A DNA stretch of 55,278 nt from contig JAHJSA010000069.1 in the NCBI GenBank assembly GCA_018830645.1, forward strand, positions 1 to 55,278, given 5' to 3'. This DNA comes from Actinomycetota bacterium. Its GTDB lineage: Bacteria; Actinomycetota; Thermoleophilia; RBG-16-64-13. Both the position numbers and the translations under genes were made by a program. Under the pieces are notes generated by a model. It saw nothing but the letters and a program-made list of their open reading frames with translations, did no database searches and had not been told where the DNA came from. Shown here one piece after another: positions 16,869 through 24,700 of this stretch. Position 1 is the first letter of the stretch; each line of letters begins with the position of its first letter.

Positions 16869-17948
16869 CTACTCCTTTGTGTGATTGTTACCCGGGGCCG
16901 CGGACTCCGTGGGGGCCGTGGCGATGTCCAGGTTCTTGACTACTCCCACCAGGTACTCGAGGAGCCCTTCGCGCGAAGCCCGTATGGCCTCAGGCGTCCA
17001 TTCCTGGAAGCCGCGGCCGCTCTTGAAACCGAGGTCGCCGGCCGCTACCCGCTCCCGGAGGAGGGGTGACGGCTCCGGAGAGGCCTCCAGGTGCGGCAAG
17101 AGATACTCGTGGATGCTCAAGGTGAGGTCGAGGCCGACCATGTCGGCAGTCTCCAGGGGAGCCAAGCGCGGAAGGCGCAGCCCGAAGCCATATCGGATGC
17201 ACTCGTCCACGGTGGCGGCATCGGCGATGCCCCGCTCGACGATGGAGATGGCTTCCCGCCACAGCGCGTGCTGGAGGCGGTTGGCCACGAAGCCGGGTAC
17301 GTCCTTCTCAACGCGCACCGCGTGCTTGCCTGCTGCCGTGAGGATCGAGAGGGCCCGCTCCATGGTGGCGTAGCTGGTGTCGGCCCCCCGCACCACTTCC
17401 ACCAGGGGGATGAGGTAGGGTGGGTTCCAGAAGTGCGTGCCCACGATGCGCTCGCGATGCTCGGCCCGCGAAGCGATCTGCGTGATGCTCATCACCGAGG
17501 TGTTGGTAGCAAGGACAGCTTCCCGCGGCGCGCAGGCGTCGAGCACCCGGAAGATCTCCTGCTTCAACCCCATATCTTCGAACACGCACTCCACCACGAA
17601 ATCGGCGGCGGCGGCCGCCTCTTCCATGTCGGCCGTGGTGGTGATGCGGGCCACGGTCGCCTCCACGGCGGCCTCGTCGCCCACGCCGCGGGCGGCGAGA
17701 AAGGCGAGGTTGCGGCGAACGCTCTCTACGGCGGGGTCTAGACCCTCAGGCCGGACGTCCTGCAGGATCACCTGGTGCCCAGCGACCGCGAACACCTGGG
17801 CGACGCCGTGGCCCATCAGCCCGGCGCCGATGACGGCAACGCGCTCCTTGACCTGCTGGGCGCCGACGTGCGCGCCCGGCTGGGCGTACGACTGCGCCCC
17901 CTGCTGGGTGCCGGTCTCCGCGCGGGCCTCTTTGCCCTGTGTCTCCAC
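16869..17948 (-). CDS. 3-hydroxyacyl-CoA-dehydrogenase-like enzyme; candidate 3-hydroxy-5-oxohexanoate dehydrogenase
   Basis: About 359 residues from the GTG at 17948, preceded by GGGGGA and just after the SDR stop; a shorter start at a GTG giving VKERVAVIGAG is possible. The Rossmann motif VAVIGAGLMGHGVAQVF, VECVFEDMGLKQEIF, ATNTSVMSITQIA and GTHFWNPPYLIPLVEVV are those of 3-hydroxybutyryl-CoA dehydrogenases. WNPPYLIPLVEVV replaces the usual FNPP.MKLVEV, suggesting a non-CoA substrate such as 3-hydroxy-5-oxohexanoate, which this family oxidises to triacetate in phloroglucinol-degrading clostridia. The roughly 30-residue Gln/Ala-rich N-terminal stretch is unusual. Confidence 0.8.
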   Translation of the reverse strand: METQGKEARAETGTQQGAQSYAQPGAHVGAQQVKERVAVIGAGLMGHGVAQVFAVAGHQVILQDVRPEGLDPAVESVRRNLAFLAARGVGDEAAVEATVARITTTADMEEAAAAADFVVECVFEDMGLKQEIFRVLDACAPREAVLATNTSVMSITQIASRAEHRERIVGTHFWNPPYLIPLVEVVRGADTSYATMERALSILTAAGKHAVRVEKDVPGFVANRLQHALWREAISIVERGIADAATVDECIRYGFGLRLPRLAPLETADMVGLDLTLSIHEYLLPHLEASPEPSPLLRERVAAGDLGFKSGRGFQEWTPEAIRASREGLLEYLVGVVKNLDIATAPTESAAPGNNHTKE

Positions 17949-17956
17949 TCGTCCCC

Positions 17957-18760
17957 CTACCCGGCCGAGCTGCCGCCGTCGACGTACATGATCTGACCCG
18001 TGACGAACTCGGCGGCGTCGGAGGCCAGATACACGATGGCGCCCATGAAATCGCGCGGCTCCGCGGCGCGGCCCCACGGGATGCGGCTCATGAAGATCTT
18101 GTAGAGCTCCGGATCGTTCAGTACCTGCTCGGTGAGCGGTGTCCAGAAGATGCAGGGCGCGAGGGCATTCACGTTGATCTTGTGCTTGGCCCACTCGGTG
18201 GCCAGCTGCCGCGTGAGCAGATGGATCGCCCCTTTGCTCGTGCCGTACGCGGAGTATCCACCAGGGTGGCCGAACTGGCCTCGGATCGAGGAGACGGTGA
18301 CGATGCGGCCGCCGCCTTGCTCGATCATGTGCTTGCCCACCGCTTTGCAGCACAGGAACGTGCCCCGCACGTTCACGTCCATGATCTTCTGCCACTCGTC
18401 GATGGGGAAGTCCTCGGCCGGGAACCGGTTCGCGATGCCGGCGCTGGTCACCAGGATGTCGATCGTGCCGTGCCTTTCCAGAGTTGCGGCGACCATGTCC
18501 TGCACGCTGGCCTCGTCCTGCACGTCGCAGGAGATGGTGGTGACGGAGCGGCCCGTCTCCCGCACTCGCTCCGCCGCTTCTTCCAGAACTTCGGCGCGCC
18601 GCGCGGTGAGCACCACGTCGGCGCCGTAGGCGGCCAGGCTCAACGCCGCGGCCTCGCCGAGAGCCCCTGATCCACCGGTGATCACGGCCGTGCGGCCGGT
18701 CAGGTCGAACAGGTTCCGTATCTGATCCAGCGACAAGGTCTTCGGCTGTGGTACGTCCAT
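17957..18760 (-). CDS. Short-chain dehydrogenase/reductase; candidate phloroglucinol reductase
   Basis: 267 residues. Classical SDR: AVITGGSGALGEAAALSLAAYGADVVLTARR, NAG-equivalent TSAGIANR, catalytic VSSIRGQFGHPGGYSAYGTSK (Ser, Tyr, Lys), and a closing GQIMYVDGGSSAG. The TARR after the second strand suggests NADPH preference. Phloroglucinol reductase of anaerobic phloroglucinol degraders is an NADPH-dependent SDR forming dihydrophloroglucinol; the adjoining ring hydrolase and dehydrogenase genes make this the likely role, but SDR sequences alone do not define substrates. Confidence 0.8.
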   Translation of the reverse strand: MDVPQPKTLSLDQIRNLFDLTGRTAVITGGSGALGEAAALSLAAYGADVVLTARRAEVLEEAAERVRETGRSVTTISCDVQDEASVQDMVAATLERHGTIDILVTSAGIANRFPAEDFPIDEWQKIMDVNVRGTFLCCKAVGKHMIEQGGGRIVTVSSIRGQFGHPGGYSAYGTSKGAIHLLTRQLATEWAKHKINVNALAPCIFWTPLTEQVLNDPELYKIFMSRIPWGRAAEPRDFMGAIVYLASDAAEFVTGQIMYVDGGSSAG

Positions 18761-18768
18761 GATCTCCC

Positions 18769-19107
18769 TCAGTCCGGGTAGTTGATGACCACCAGCATGG
18801 TGGCGGGCATGTTGGTGGCGTTGACGATGGAGCGACCCTCGTCGGGCCCGATGTAGAGAGAGTCGTGCGCCTTCAAGACCACCTCGTCGTCGGCGGTCTT
18901 CACCGTGACTTCGCCCTCGAGCACCACATACACTTTCTCAAGAGGCGTCGCCCCGAACTCGGCGCCGCCTCCCGGCAAGAAGTGAGAGAGACCCGTCCAG
19001 AACCGCTGGACCCCGGTCTCCTCGCGCCCCTGCAACCGGAACGACACTACCCCGAAGTGCCCGGGTGCGTCATAGGGTTTCGCGTCCGCCAGTGCCATCT
19101 TCTTCAT
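18769..19107 (-). CDS. Small single-domain cupin protein
   Basis: 112 residues. A double-stranded beta-helix fold is indicated by FLPGGGAEFGATPLEKVYVVLEGEVTVKTADDEVVLKAHDSLYIGPDEGRSI, broken across the two cupin motifs. The first motif lacks the usual HxH pair (GGGAEFG), so metal binding is doubtful or atypical. It lies between the regulator and the reductase with eight bases to the latter, so it belongs to the operon. It may stabilise or isomerise a pathway intermediate or sense it; no specific function can be given. Confidence 0.7.
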   Translation of the reverse strand: MKKMALADAKPYDAPGHFGVVSFRLQGREETGVQRFWTGLSHFLPGGGAEFGATPLEKVYVVLEGEVTVKTADDEVVLKAHDSLYIGPDEGRSIVNATNMPATMLVVINYPD

Positions 19108-19132
19108 GAGATCTCCTTCCCCGTTGGTGCTC

Positions 19133-19921
19133 TCAGCCGCCCACCAGGGCGGTCTGCATGTCCTTGCCCGCCCGAAGCAGGGCGGCCGCCAGACGCTCTT
19201 CGTCGCCTTCGAAGCGGGCCGTAGGCGCCACCACGGTCACCGCGGCCATGCTCCCGGCCGCGTCGCGAACCACGGCACCCACCGCCGACATGCCCAGCGT
19301 GTGCTCCTCTCGGTCGTAGGCCACCCCCTCGGTGCGCACCCGCGCCAGCTCTTCGAGAAGCTCCTCTCGCCCGGTGATGGTGTGCTCGGTGAGTGCGGGC
19401 AACTCCTCGGGCACAAGCCGCCATACCTCTTCCAGGGAAAGCTCGGCGAGCAGCGCCTTGCCGTTGGCGGTGCAGTGAACGGGGAAGCGGGCGCCGATCT
19501 CCGACACGATGCGCAGACGCCGCCGCGACGTGTACTGATCGACGAAGAGCACCTGGCCGCCTTCCAAGACCGCCAGATCGACCGTCTCCCCCAGCTCGTG
19601 AGACAGACGACGCAGGTAGGGAGATACTTCATGACGCAGGTCGCGGCGCCCGCCCACAGCGAGTCCGATCAAAGATGGTCCAAGCCTGAGGACCCCGGGA
19701 GACTCGCTGCGCACGAACGCCTCAGCCTCCAAAGCTCCAACGATGCGGTGCACCGTCGACCTCGGCAGATCGACGCCGCGGGCCACCTCGCTCAGAGTGA
19801 GACCATCTGGGGCCGAGCCGAGCAGGCGGATGATCTCGGCGGCGCGGGCGATCACCTGCACGCCCTCGCGCCGAGGACGGCCCGAGGAAGCTTCAGTCGA
19901 AGTGTCGTGCGTATCGGTCAC
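19133..19921 (-). CDS. IclR-family transcriptional regulator
   Basis: 262 residues. The N-terminal winged helix (AAEIIRLLGSAPDGLTLSEVARGVDLPRSTVHRIVGALEAEAFV) and the C-terminal ligand-binding domain (LSHELGETVDLAVLEGGQVLFVDQYTS, VHCTANGKALLA, GVAYDREEHTLGMSAVGAVVRD) are both complete. IclR proteins commonly control aromatic catabolism. Located inside the cluster, it probably senses an aromatic or ring-opened intermediate. The 9-base palindrome upstream of the lyase gene is its most likely local target. Confidence 0.9.
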   Translation of the reverse strand: MTDTHDTSTEASSGRPRREGVQVIARAAEIIRLLGSAPDGLTLSEVARGVDLPRSTVHRIVGALEAEAFVRSESPGVLRLGPSLIGLAVGGRRDLRHEVSPYLRRLSHELGETVDLAVLEGGQVLFVDQYTSRRRLRIVSEIGARFPVHCTANGKALLAELSLEEVWRLVPEELPALTEHTITGREELLEELARVRTEGVAYDREEHTLGMSAVGAVVRDAAGSMAAVTVVAPTARFEGDEERLAAALLRAGKDMQTALVGG

Positions 19922-19950
19922 GAGTGCCGCCCCCCATCCCGGCCCGTGGC

Positions 19951-20778
19951 CTACACCAACTCCGGAGACAGCTTCAACGTCTCCACGACAAGCCCCGGGT
20001 TGGCGGGCTCACGCTGAAGCATGCGGGCGATGCCCACCAGCCGTTCCACGAGTTCCGCGTTGCTGGACGCAAGGCGTCCCTTCTCGAGATACAGGGTGTC
20101 CTCGAGGCCCGTGCGCGCGTTCCCACCCATTGCCAAGCCGATGGAGGTCATGGACAGGTTGGCCCGGCCCACGCCGATCACCTGCCAGTTCGTGCCGGAC
20201 GGCAGACGTTGCACGAGGTAGGCGAGCAGAGCCGGGTCGGCGGGCATGCCGCCACGGACTCCCATGACGAACGACACCTGGAGAGGCTCAACCAGCAGGT
20301 CTTCGGCAAAGAGCGCCATGGCCATGTCCAGGTGACCCGTATCGTAGATCTCGAGCTCCGGCTTCACTCCGAGTTCGAGCATACGTGCCGCCAGCTGACG
20401 CATCTGAGTGGGCGGATTGCGGAACTCGCCAACGCCGAAGGTCATGGAGCAGGTATTGAGCGTCGCCATGGCCGGGCGTGCTTCGACGATCTTCATGCGG
20501 TCCTCGTACGGCACGTCGAGACCCGCGCCGGTGGACAGCTGGATGATCACTTCCGGGCAGGCCTCACGGACGGCCTCGACCGTGCGGCGAGCCACGTCCA
20601 GATCGGCGGTGGGCAGGCCTTCGCTGTCGCGAAGATGCAGGTGCACGATCGCGGCGCCGGCCTCATAGGCGCCCTTCGCACTTGCTGCAATCTCCGCCGG
20701 GGAAGTGGGAAGTGCCGGGTTGTCGCTCTTGAGCGCGATGGGTCCGGTCAGGGCAGCTGTGATGATCACGCTCGACAT
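19951..20778 (-). CDS. BKACE-family beta-keto acid cleavage enzyme; candidate triacetate acetoacetate-lyase
   Basis: 275 residues. Zn-binding HLHLRD near residue 47, and RTGLED with the preceding GGNA near the C-terminus, are the signatures of BKACE (DUF849/Kce) TIM-barrel enzymes, which transfer an acyl unit of a beta-keto acid to acetyl-CoA. In phloroglucinol-degrading clostridia a BKACE cleaves triacetate with acetyl-CoA to acetoacetate plus acetoacetyl-CoA. The neighbouring reductase, hydrolase, dehydrogenase and downstream acetoacetate-CoA ligase fit that reaction. Kce (3-keto-5-aminohexanoate cleavage) is less likely because no lysine-pathway genes are nearby. First gene of the operon. 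Confidence 0.83.
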   Translation of the reverse strand: MSSVIITAALTGPIALKSDNPALPTSPAEIAASAKGAYEAGAAIVHLHLRDSEGLPTADLDVARRTVEAVREACPEVIIQLSTGAGLDVPYEDRMKIVEARPAMATLNTCSMTFGVGEFRNPPTQMRQLAARMLELGVKPELEIYDTGHLDMAMALFAEDLLVEPLQVSFVMGVRGGMPADPALLAYLVQRLPSGTNWQVIGVGRANLSMTSIGLAMGGNARTGLEDTLYLEKGRLASSNAELVERLVGIARMLQREPANPGLVVETLKLSPELV

Positions 20779-20823
20779 CGAGTGCGCACCTCCGTCGCCT
20801 CACGGCGTAGACATCAGTTCCGC

Positions 20824-20846
20824 ATCGCGGGCACTTGGCCCGCGAT
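20824..20846. promoter_or_regulatory. Palindrome before the lyase gene (operator or terminator)
   Basis: Perfect 9-base arms ATCGCGGGC and GCCCGCGAT around a 5-base centre, located between a minus-strand promoter-like pair and the BKACE ATG. It could be an operator for the IclR protein encoded next door, or a hairpin terminating the upstream inositol-type operon; no U-tract follows, which favours an operator. Confidence 0.5.
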
Positions 20847-20852
20847 ACAGTC

Positions 20853-20882
20853 ATTCTGTCAGTAGCGGCGCGCGCATGTCAA
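20853..20882 (-). promoter_or_regulatory. Putative promoter of the phloroglucinol-type operon
   Basis: On the minus strand TTGACA (20882-20877) is followed after 18 bases by CAGAAT (20858-20853), a good sigma-70-type match, with the palindrome just downstream. The -35 overlaps the stop codon of the preceding isomerase gene. Confidence 0.5.
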
Positions 20883-21712
20883 GCTGAATCTGCCCACCCG
20901 CGCACGAACTCCACCGCGGCGCGCGCCGCAGCGAGATCGTCGGGATGGGGCAGTACCTCGGCCGAGAACCACCCTCCGTATTCGGCGTCGCGAAGTGCCT
21001 CGCGCACCTCCACGTAGTCCACGTGGCCCGCGCCAGGGGCACGGCGGTTGCTGTCGACCACATGGAAGTAGCCGAGGCGCGGTCCCGCTTCGCGGATGGC
21101 GTCGCCGATGCGCACCTCCTCGATGTTCATGTGGAACACATCGAGGAGCACACCCACCGACTCGTCGCCCACATCCTCCAGGAACTCGAGCGTCTGCGCC
21201 GCCGTGTTCAAGAAGGAGGTCTCGTATCGGTTGATGGCCTCCACCACCAACCCCACTCCCCGAGCCCGGGCCTCCGTGGCGCATTCGAGCGTGCACTCCA
21301 CCAGCCGCCGGCGCGTCGCCGCGCCATCGGGGTCGGAAGCCGGGGGTCGGGAACCCCGCAGCAGGCCGAGTATCACCACCGCGCCGAACCGGGCGGCGAG
21401 GGCGATGTGCCCGCCCAAGCGGGCGACGGCCTCGCGCCGCACCCGCCTATCGGGATCGGAGAACGAGAGACCGTCCTCAAGGAAGGCCCGGCCGCTGCCG
21501 AGAGCGCTCAACGCCAGGCCTCGGCGATCCAACTCCTCGGAGAGCCACCCAGCGTCGACCTCCTCGGCGGCGCGCAGACTCAGTTCCACCCCGTCGTACC
21601 CGAGGTCGGCGGCGGCCCCGATCGCGCGATCCACTCGGCCTGCGAACAGCAACGGAGCGAACGGCGAGGCCGCCGGAGAGGTGGCCAGCGCCATGCGAAG
21701 CCGCTCAGGCAC
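20879..21712 (-). CDS. iolO: Sugar isomerase/epimerase TIM-barrel protein, IolO-like (5-keto-L-gluconate epimerase)
   Basis: 277 residues. It aligns along its length with Thermotoga IolO: a Ser-rich N-terminus (MALATSPAASPFAP), GYDGVELSLR, ALGSGRAFLEDGLSFSDPD, LVVEAINRYETSFLNT, GVLLDVFHMNIEEVRIGDAI and FHVVDSNRRAPGAGHVDY, carrying the Glu-Asp-His-Glu metal ligands of the family. IolO converts 5-keto-L-gluconate to D-tagaturonate in the Thermotoga inositol route. It sits eight bases after the IolN-like gene, which strongly supports the same pathway. Substrate is inferred from homology and neighbours. Confidence 0.82.
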   Translation of the reverse strand: MPERLRMALATSPAASPFAPLLFAGRVDRAIGAAADLGYDGVELSLRAAEEVDAGWLSEELDRRGLALSALGSGRAFLEDGLSFSDPDRRVRREAVARLGGHIALAARFGAVVILGLLRGSRPPASDPDGAATRRRLVECTLECATEARARGVGLVVEAINRYETSFLNTAAQTLEFLEDVGDESVGVLLDVFHMNIEEVRIGDAIREAGPRLGYFHVVDSNRRAPGAGHVDYVEVREALRDAEYGGWFSAEVLPHPDDLAAARAAVEFVRGWADSA

Positions 21713-21720
21713 GGCGGCCT

Positions 21721-22824
21721 TCAGTCACTGGACCCGACCGTGGGCAGCACGTACACCGAGCGCCAGCCCTCGCTCATCGGTTCCCGCAGGTACGGCTCGA
21801 GCTCGGCCTCGGTGCGCAGCGACACCATCTCGACGGGCGGCAGCGTGCCCGCGGGGAACGCCTCGAGGATCTGGTCGCACACCAGGGTGAGATACCGCAG
21901 CGAGGCCACCAGCGGCCTCTTCGCCTTGTACGCCGCTCCCAAGGTCGGCTTGCCCACCACCCCTTCTGGAGTGGCCTTGATCTCTATGCCGAAGTGCCCC
22001 TCCCCCTCCGACCACCGGTGAGGCCGATGCAGTCCGTCCACCGAATTGTCGAAGTGGCCATCCGGCAGGAAGGGCATGCCCACCGTGTCCACCGCGTGGT
22101 CCATGTGCACCATCTCGGGGAAGAGCAAGAGCCCCAGCGAGGTTTCGGCCTCATCCGCGTGGATGAAGGGGGTCTCGTGACTGCCACCGCCTTCCACCGG
22201 ACGGAAGAACTCCCGCACTCCGCGGTGCCAGTCGAGCACGCGGAACACACCGGGAAGCTGGAAACGCTTGGCGAACTGCTGGACCGCCGCCTCGAGCATC
22301 CAGAAATGTCCGTGGTTGTTGATGATGATCTGCTTGCGAAAGCCGTCGTTCCAGAGGCCGAGCATCACGTCGATCAGCAGCTCCTTGGCCACCTCCTCGC
22401 GTACGATGACCGTGCCGGGCATCCCCAAGTGGTGGTAGGGATGCGAGCCGTACATCAGCGGCGGCAATGCCAGGCTCACCGGATTCCCCCGCTTGGCGGA
22501 GTAGCGACGGACGGCCTCGGCGATATGGCTCACGAAGAGGGTGTCCATCGCGCTGACCGTGTGGGCACCGTGGTTCTCGGTGCAACCTACCGGGATGAGG
22601 ACGATGTCGTTCTTGCGCCGGTTGTCCACGACCTCGTGACGCACGGTGGTTTGAAGGTAGGAGCCGGGCTTGGTCCATTCGCAGGGCGACGGCACGCCAT
22701 ACTCCGCCAGCCAGGCGTCGATCTGTTGGTCGTCCGCGTCCCACGTCTCCTTTTTCAGACGTCCGACCGGGGTGTCTTCGAACCAGAGGTCCGGGTAATT
22801 GGTCGGGATCAGGTTCGTTGCCAT
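21721..22824 (-). CDS. iolN: Creatininase-family hydrolase, IolN-like (3-dehydro-scyllo-inosose hydrolase)
   Basis: 367 residues, much longer than creatininase (about 250) but the size of the IolN group. Metal ligands are seen in PVGCTENHGAHTVSAMDTLF (Glu, His, Asp), NNHGHFWMLEAAVQ and ADEAETSLGLLLFPEMV. IolN hydrolyses the diketo-inositol ring C-C bond to a linear keto acid. The preceding and following genes encode IolO-like and transketolase proteins. Start ATG has GGAGGAA upstream. Confidence 0.82.
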   Translation of the reverse strand: MATNLIPTNYPDLWFEDTPVGRLKKETWDADDQQIDAWLAEYGVPSPCEWTKPGSYLQTTVRHEVVDNRRKNDIVLIPVGCTENHGAHTVSAMDTLFVSHIAEAVRRYSAKRGNPVSLALPPLMYGSHPYHHLGMPGTVIVREEVAKELLIDVMLGLWNDGFRKQIIINNHGHFWMLEAAVQQFAKRFQLPGVFRVLDWHRGVREFFRPVEGGGSHETPFIHADEAETSLGLLLFPEMVHMDHAVDTVGMPFLPDGHFDNSVDGLHRPHRWSEGEGHFGIEIKATPEGVVGKPTLGAAYKAKRPLVASLRYLTLVCDQILEAFPAGTLPPVEMVSLRTEAELEPYLREPMSEGWRSVYVLPTVGSSD

Positions 22825-22834
22825 GGTTCCTCCT

Positions 22835-23824
22835 TCAGCGTCGTGTCGCGGTCAACTCGCGACAGGCCTGAGCCACGTCGTGAGCGGTGAGCCCGTACTT
22901 CTGGAGCAGCTGGTCGTTCGGCGCCGATTCGCCGAAGGTGTCTCGAATGCCCACACGGCGCATGAGGGTAGGTCGGTGTTCGCCCAGAACCTCGGCCACG
23001 GCTCCGCCGAGCCCCCCGAGCACGTTGTGTTCCTCTGCCGTCACCACCAGCCCGGTGCGTTCGGCCGCCTCCACGACGGCCTTCACGTCCAGCGGCTTCA
23101 CCGTGGGCACGTGGAGAACGTGCGCCTGGATGCCTTCCGCGGCCAGCGTATCGGCGGCCTCCAAGGCACGAGGAAGCATGAGTCCCGTGGTCATCACGGT
23201 GACGTCGGCACCCTCCCGCACCGTGACCGCCACCCCGATGCGGAAGTCATAGTCGTCGCCGAACACCACCGGGCTCGGATCGCGGGTGAGCCGCAGATAG
23301 ATCGGAGCGCCGTACTCGGCGGCGGCGAACACGGCCGCCCGCACCTCGACGGCGTCTCCGGGCACGATCACGGTCATCTCGGGCATCGAGCGCAGGATGG
23401 CGATGTCCTGCACCGACTGGTGGGTCTTGCCGGTCTTGCCCGCCAGCAGACCGCTGTAGGCGCCGGTGATCACCACTCCGAGTCGAGGTTGGGCGATGCC
23501 GATGCGGATCTGGTCTGTGGCGCGCTTGCTGGCGAAGCAGGCGAAGGTGCTGGTGAAGGGCACGAACCCCATCGTCGCCAGGCCCGCGGCGATACTGGTC
23601 ATGTTCTGCTCTGCGATACCCACCTCGAAGAAGCGGTCCGGGTAGGCGGCGGCGAACATGCTCACCTTGGTGGAGGTGGCCAAGTCGGCGTCGAGCACCA
23701 CCACCCGGGGGTCCGCGGCCCCCAGATCCACCAGCGCCTGCCCGAAGGCGTCGCGGGCCGCGACCATGGGCCGGGGCAGCGCGGGGCCCGAAGCGGCTGC
23801 CTCGCCGGTCCGTTCGGCGCTCAC
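22835..23824 (-). CDS. Transketolase, C-terminal half (pyrimidine-binding and C-terminal domains)
   Basis: 329 residues from a GTG overlapping the N-terminal-half stop (GTGA). The pyrimidine-binding domain contains the ThDP-activating Glu in FFEVGIAEQNMTSIAAGLA, plus GAYSGLLAGKTGKTHQS; the C-terminal domain has TTGLMLPRALEAADTLAAEG. Split two-subunit transketolases are common in anaerobes and archaea. Together with the next gene it forms one enzyme moving two-carbon ketol groups. Confidence 0.88.
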   Translation of the reverse strand: MSAERTGEAAASGPALPRPMVAARDAFGQALVDLGAADPRVVVLDADLATSTKVSMFAAAYPDRFFEVGIAEQNMTSIAAGLATMGFVPFTSTFACFASKRATDQIRIGIAQPRLGVVITGAYSGLLAGKTGKTHQSVQDIAILRSMPEMTVIVPGDAVEVRAAVFAAAEYGAPIYLRLTRDPSPVVFGDDYDFRIGVAVTVREGADVTVMTTGLMLPRALEAADTLAAEGIQAHVLHVPTVKPLDVKAVVEAAERTGLVVTAEEHNVLGGLGGAVAEVLGEHRPTLMRRVGIRDTFGESAPNDQLLQKYGLTAHDVAQACRELTATRR

Positions 23825-24651
23825 GATGCCGCTCCGCTCACGAGTTCGGCCAAAGCCCGCTCCCGCAACTCGTCGGTGACCGCGGCCGAGTGCCACTCCA
23901 CGCTGTTCTCCATGAAGGAGACGCCCTTCCCCTTGGTGGTGTGCGCGATGATCACCGTGGGACGCCCGGTGATCTCCGGGGCGGCGGCGGCGCAGAGGGC
24001 GGCCGCCAGGGCGGCGCAGTCGTGGCCGTCGACCTCGAGCACGTTCCAGCCGAAGGCCCGCCACTTGTCGGGCAGCGGTTCCAACGACACGATCGACTCC
24101 ACCGTCCCGTAGAGCTGCAGTCGGTTGGCGTCGACGATCGCCGTGAGGCTGTCGAGACCGAAACTGGAGGCGGCCATAGCCGCCTCCCACACCTGACCCT
24201 CCTGAAGCTCTCCGTCACCGAGGAGCACGAACACCCGTGCCTCGCTGCCCTTGAGCCTCGCGCCGAGCGCCATGCCGATGCCCACCGAGAGCCCCTGGCC
24301 CAGCGAGCCCGAACAGGTGTCGATGCCAGGCAGGCCCACGAAGGGATGGGCCTGCAGCATGGAGTCGAGCTCGTCGTACGTGGTGAGGAGTTCGGGGGAG
24401 AAGTAGCCGCGCTCGGCGAGCGTGGCGTAGTAGATCGGCGCCGCGTGACCCTTCGAGAGCACGAAACGGTCGCGGTCGGCCCAGTCCGGGCGGGTCGGGT
24501 CGATTCTCATCGCCCCAAAGTAGAGAACGGTGAGTATCTCGGCGGCACTCAGTGATCCGCCGGGGTGACCGGCCTGCGCACGCCACAGCATGTCTATCGT
24601 GCGCCGCCTCAGGCGGCGGGCCACCTCATCGTGTGACACATCTGATCCCAC
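23821..24651 (-). CDS. Transketolase, N-terminal half (ThDP pyrophosphate-binding)
   Basis: 276 residues. GHPGGSLSAAEILTVLYFG, KGHAAPIYYATLAERGYF, SGSLGQGLSVGIGMALGARL and the ThDP/metal motif GDGELQEGQVWEAAMAASSFGLD followed by VDANRLQ are all present. It lies directly before the C-terminal half and 49 bases after the dehydrogenase gene, embedded in an inositol-type operon rather than in a pentose-phosphate cluster, which suggests a dedicated role on the ketouronate product. Confidence 0.9.
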   Translation of the reverse strand: MGSDVSHDEVARRLRRRTIDMLWRAQAGHPGGSLSAAEILTVLYFGAMRIDPTRPDWADRDRFVLSKGHAAPIYYATLAERGYFSPELLTTYDELDSMLQAHPFVGLPGIDTCSGSLGQGLSVGIGMALGARLKGSEARVFVLLGDGELQEGQVWEAAMAASSFGLDSLTAIVDANRLQLYGTVESIVSLEPLPDKWRAFGWNVLEVDGHDCAALAAALCAAAAPEITGRPTVIIAHTTKGKGVSFMENSVEWHSAAVTDELRERALAELVSGAAS

Positions 24652-24700
24652 TGCGCACCTCCTCCGCGTCGCCGGCCCGGTCCCTCGCCACCGCTGCGGT

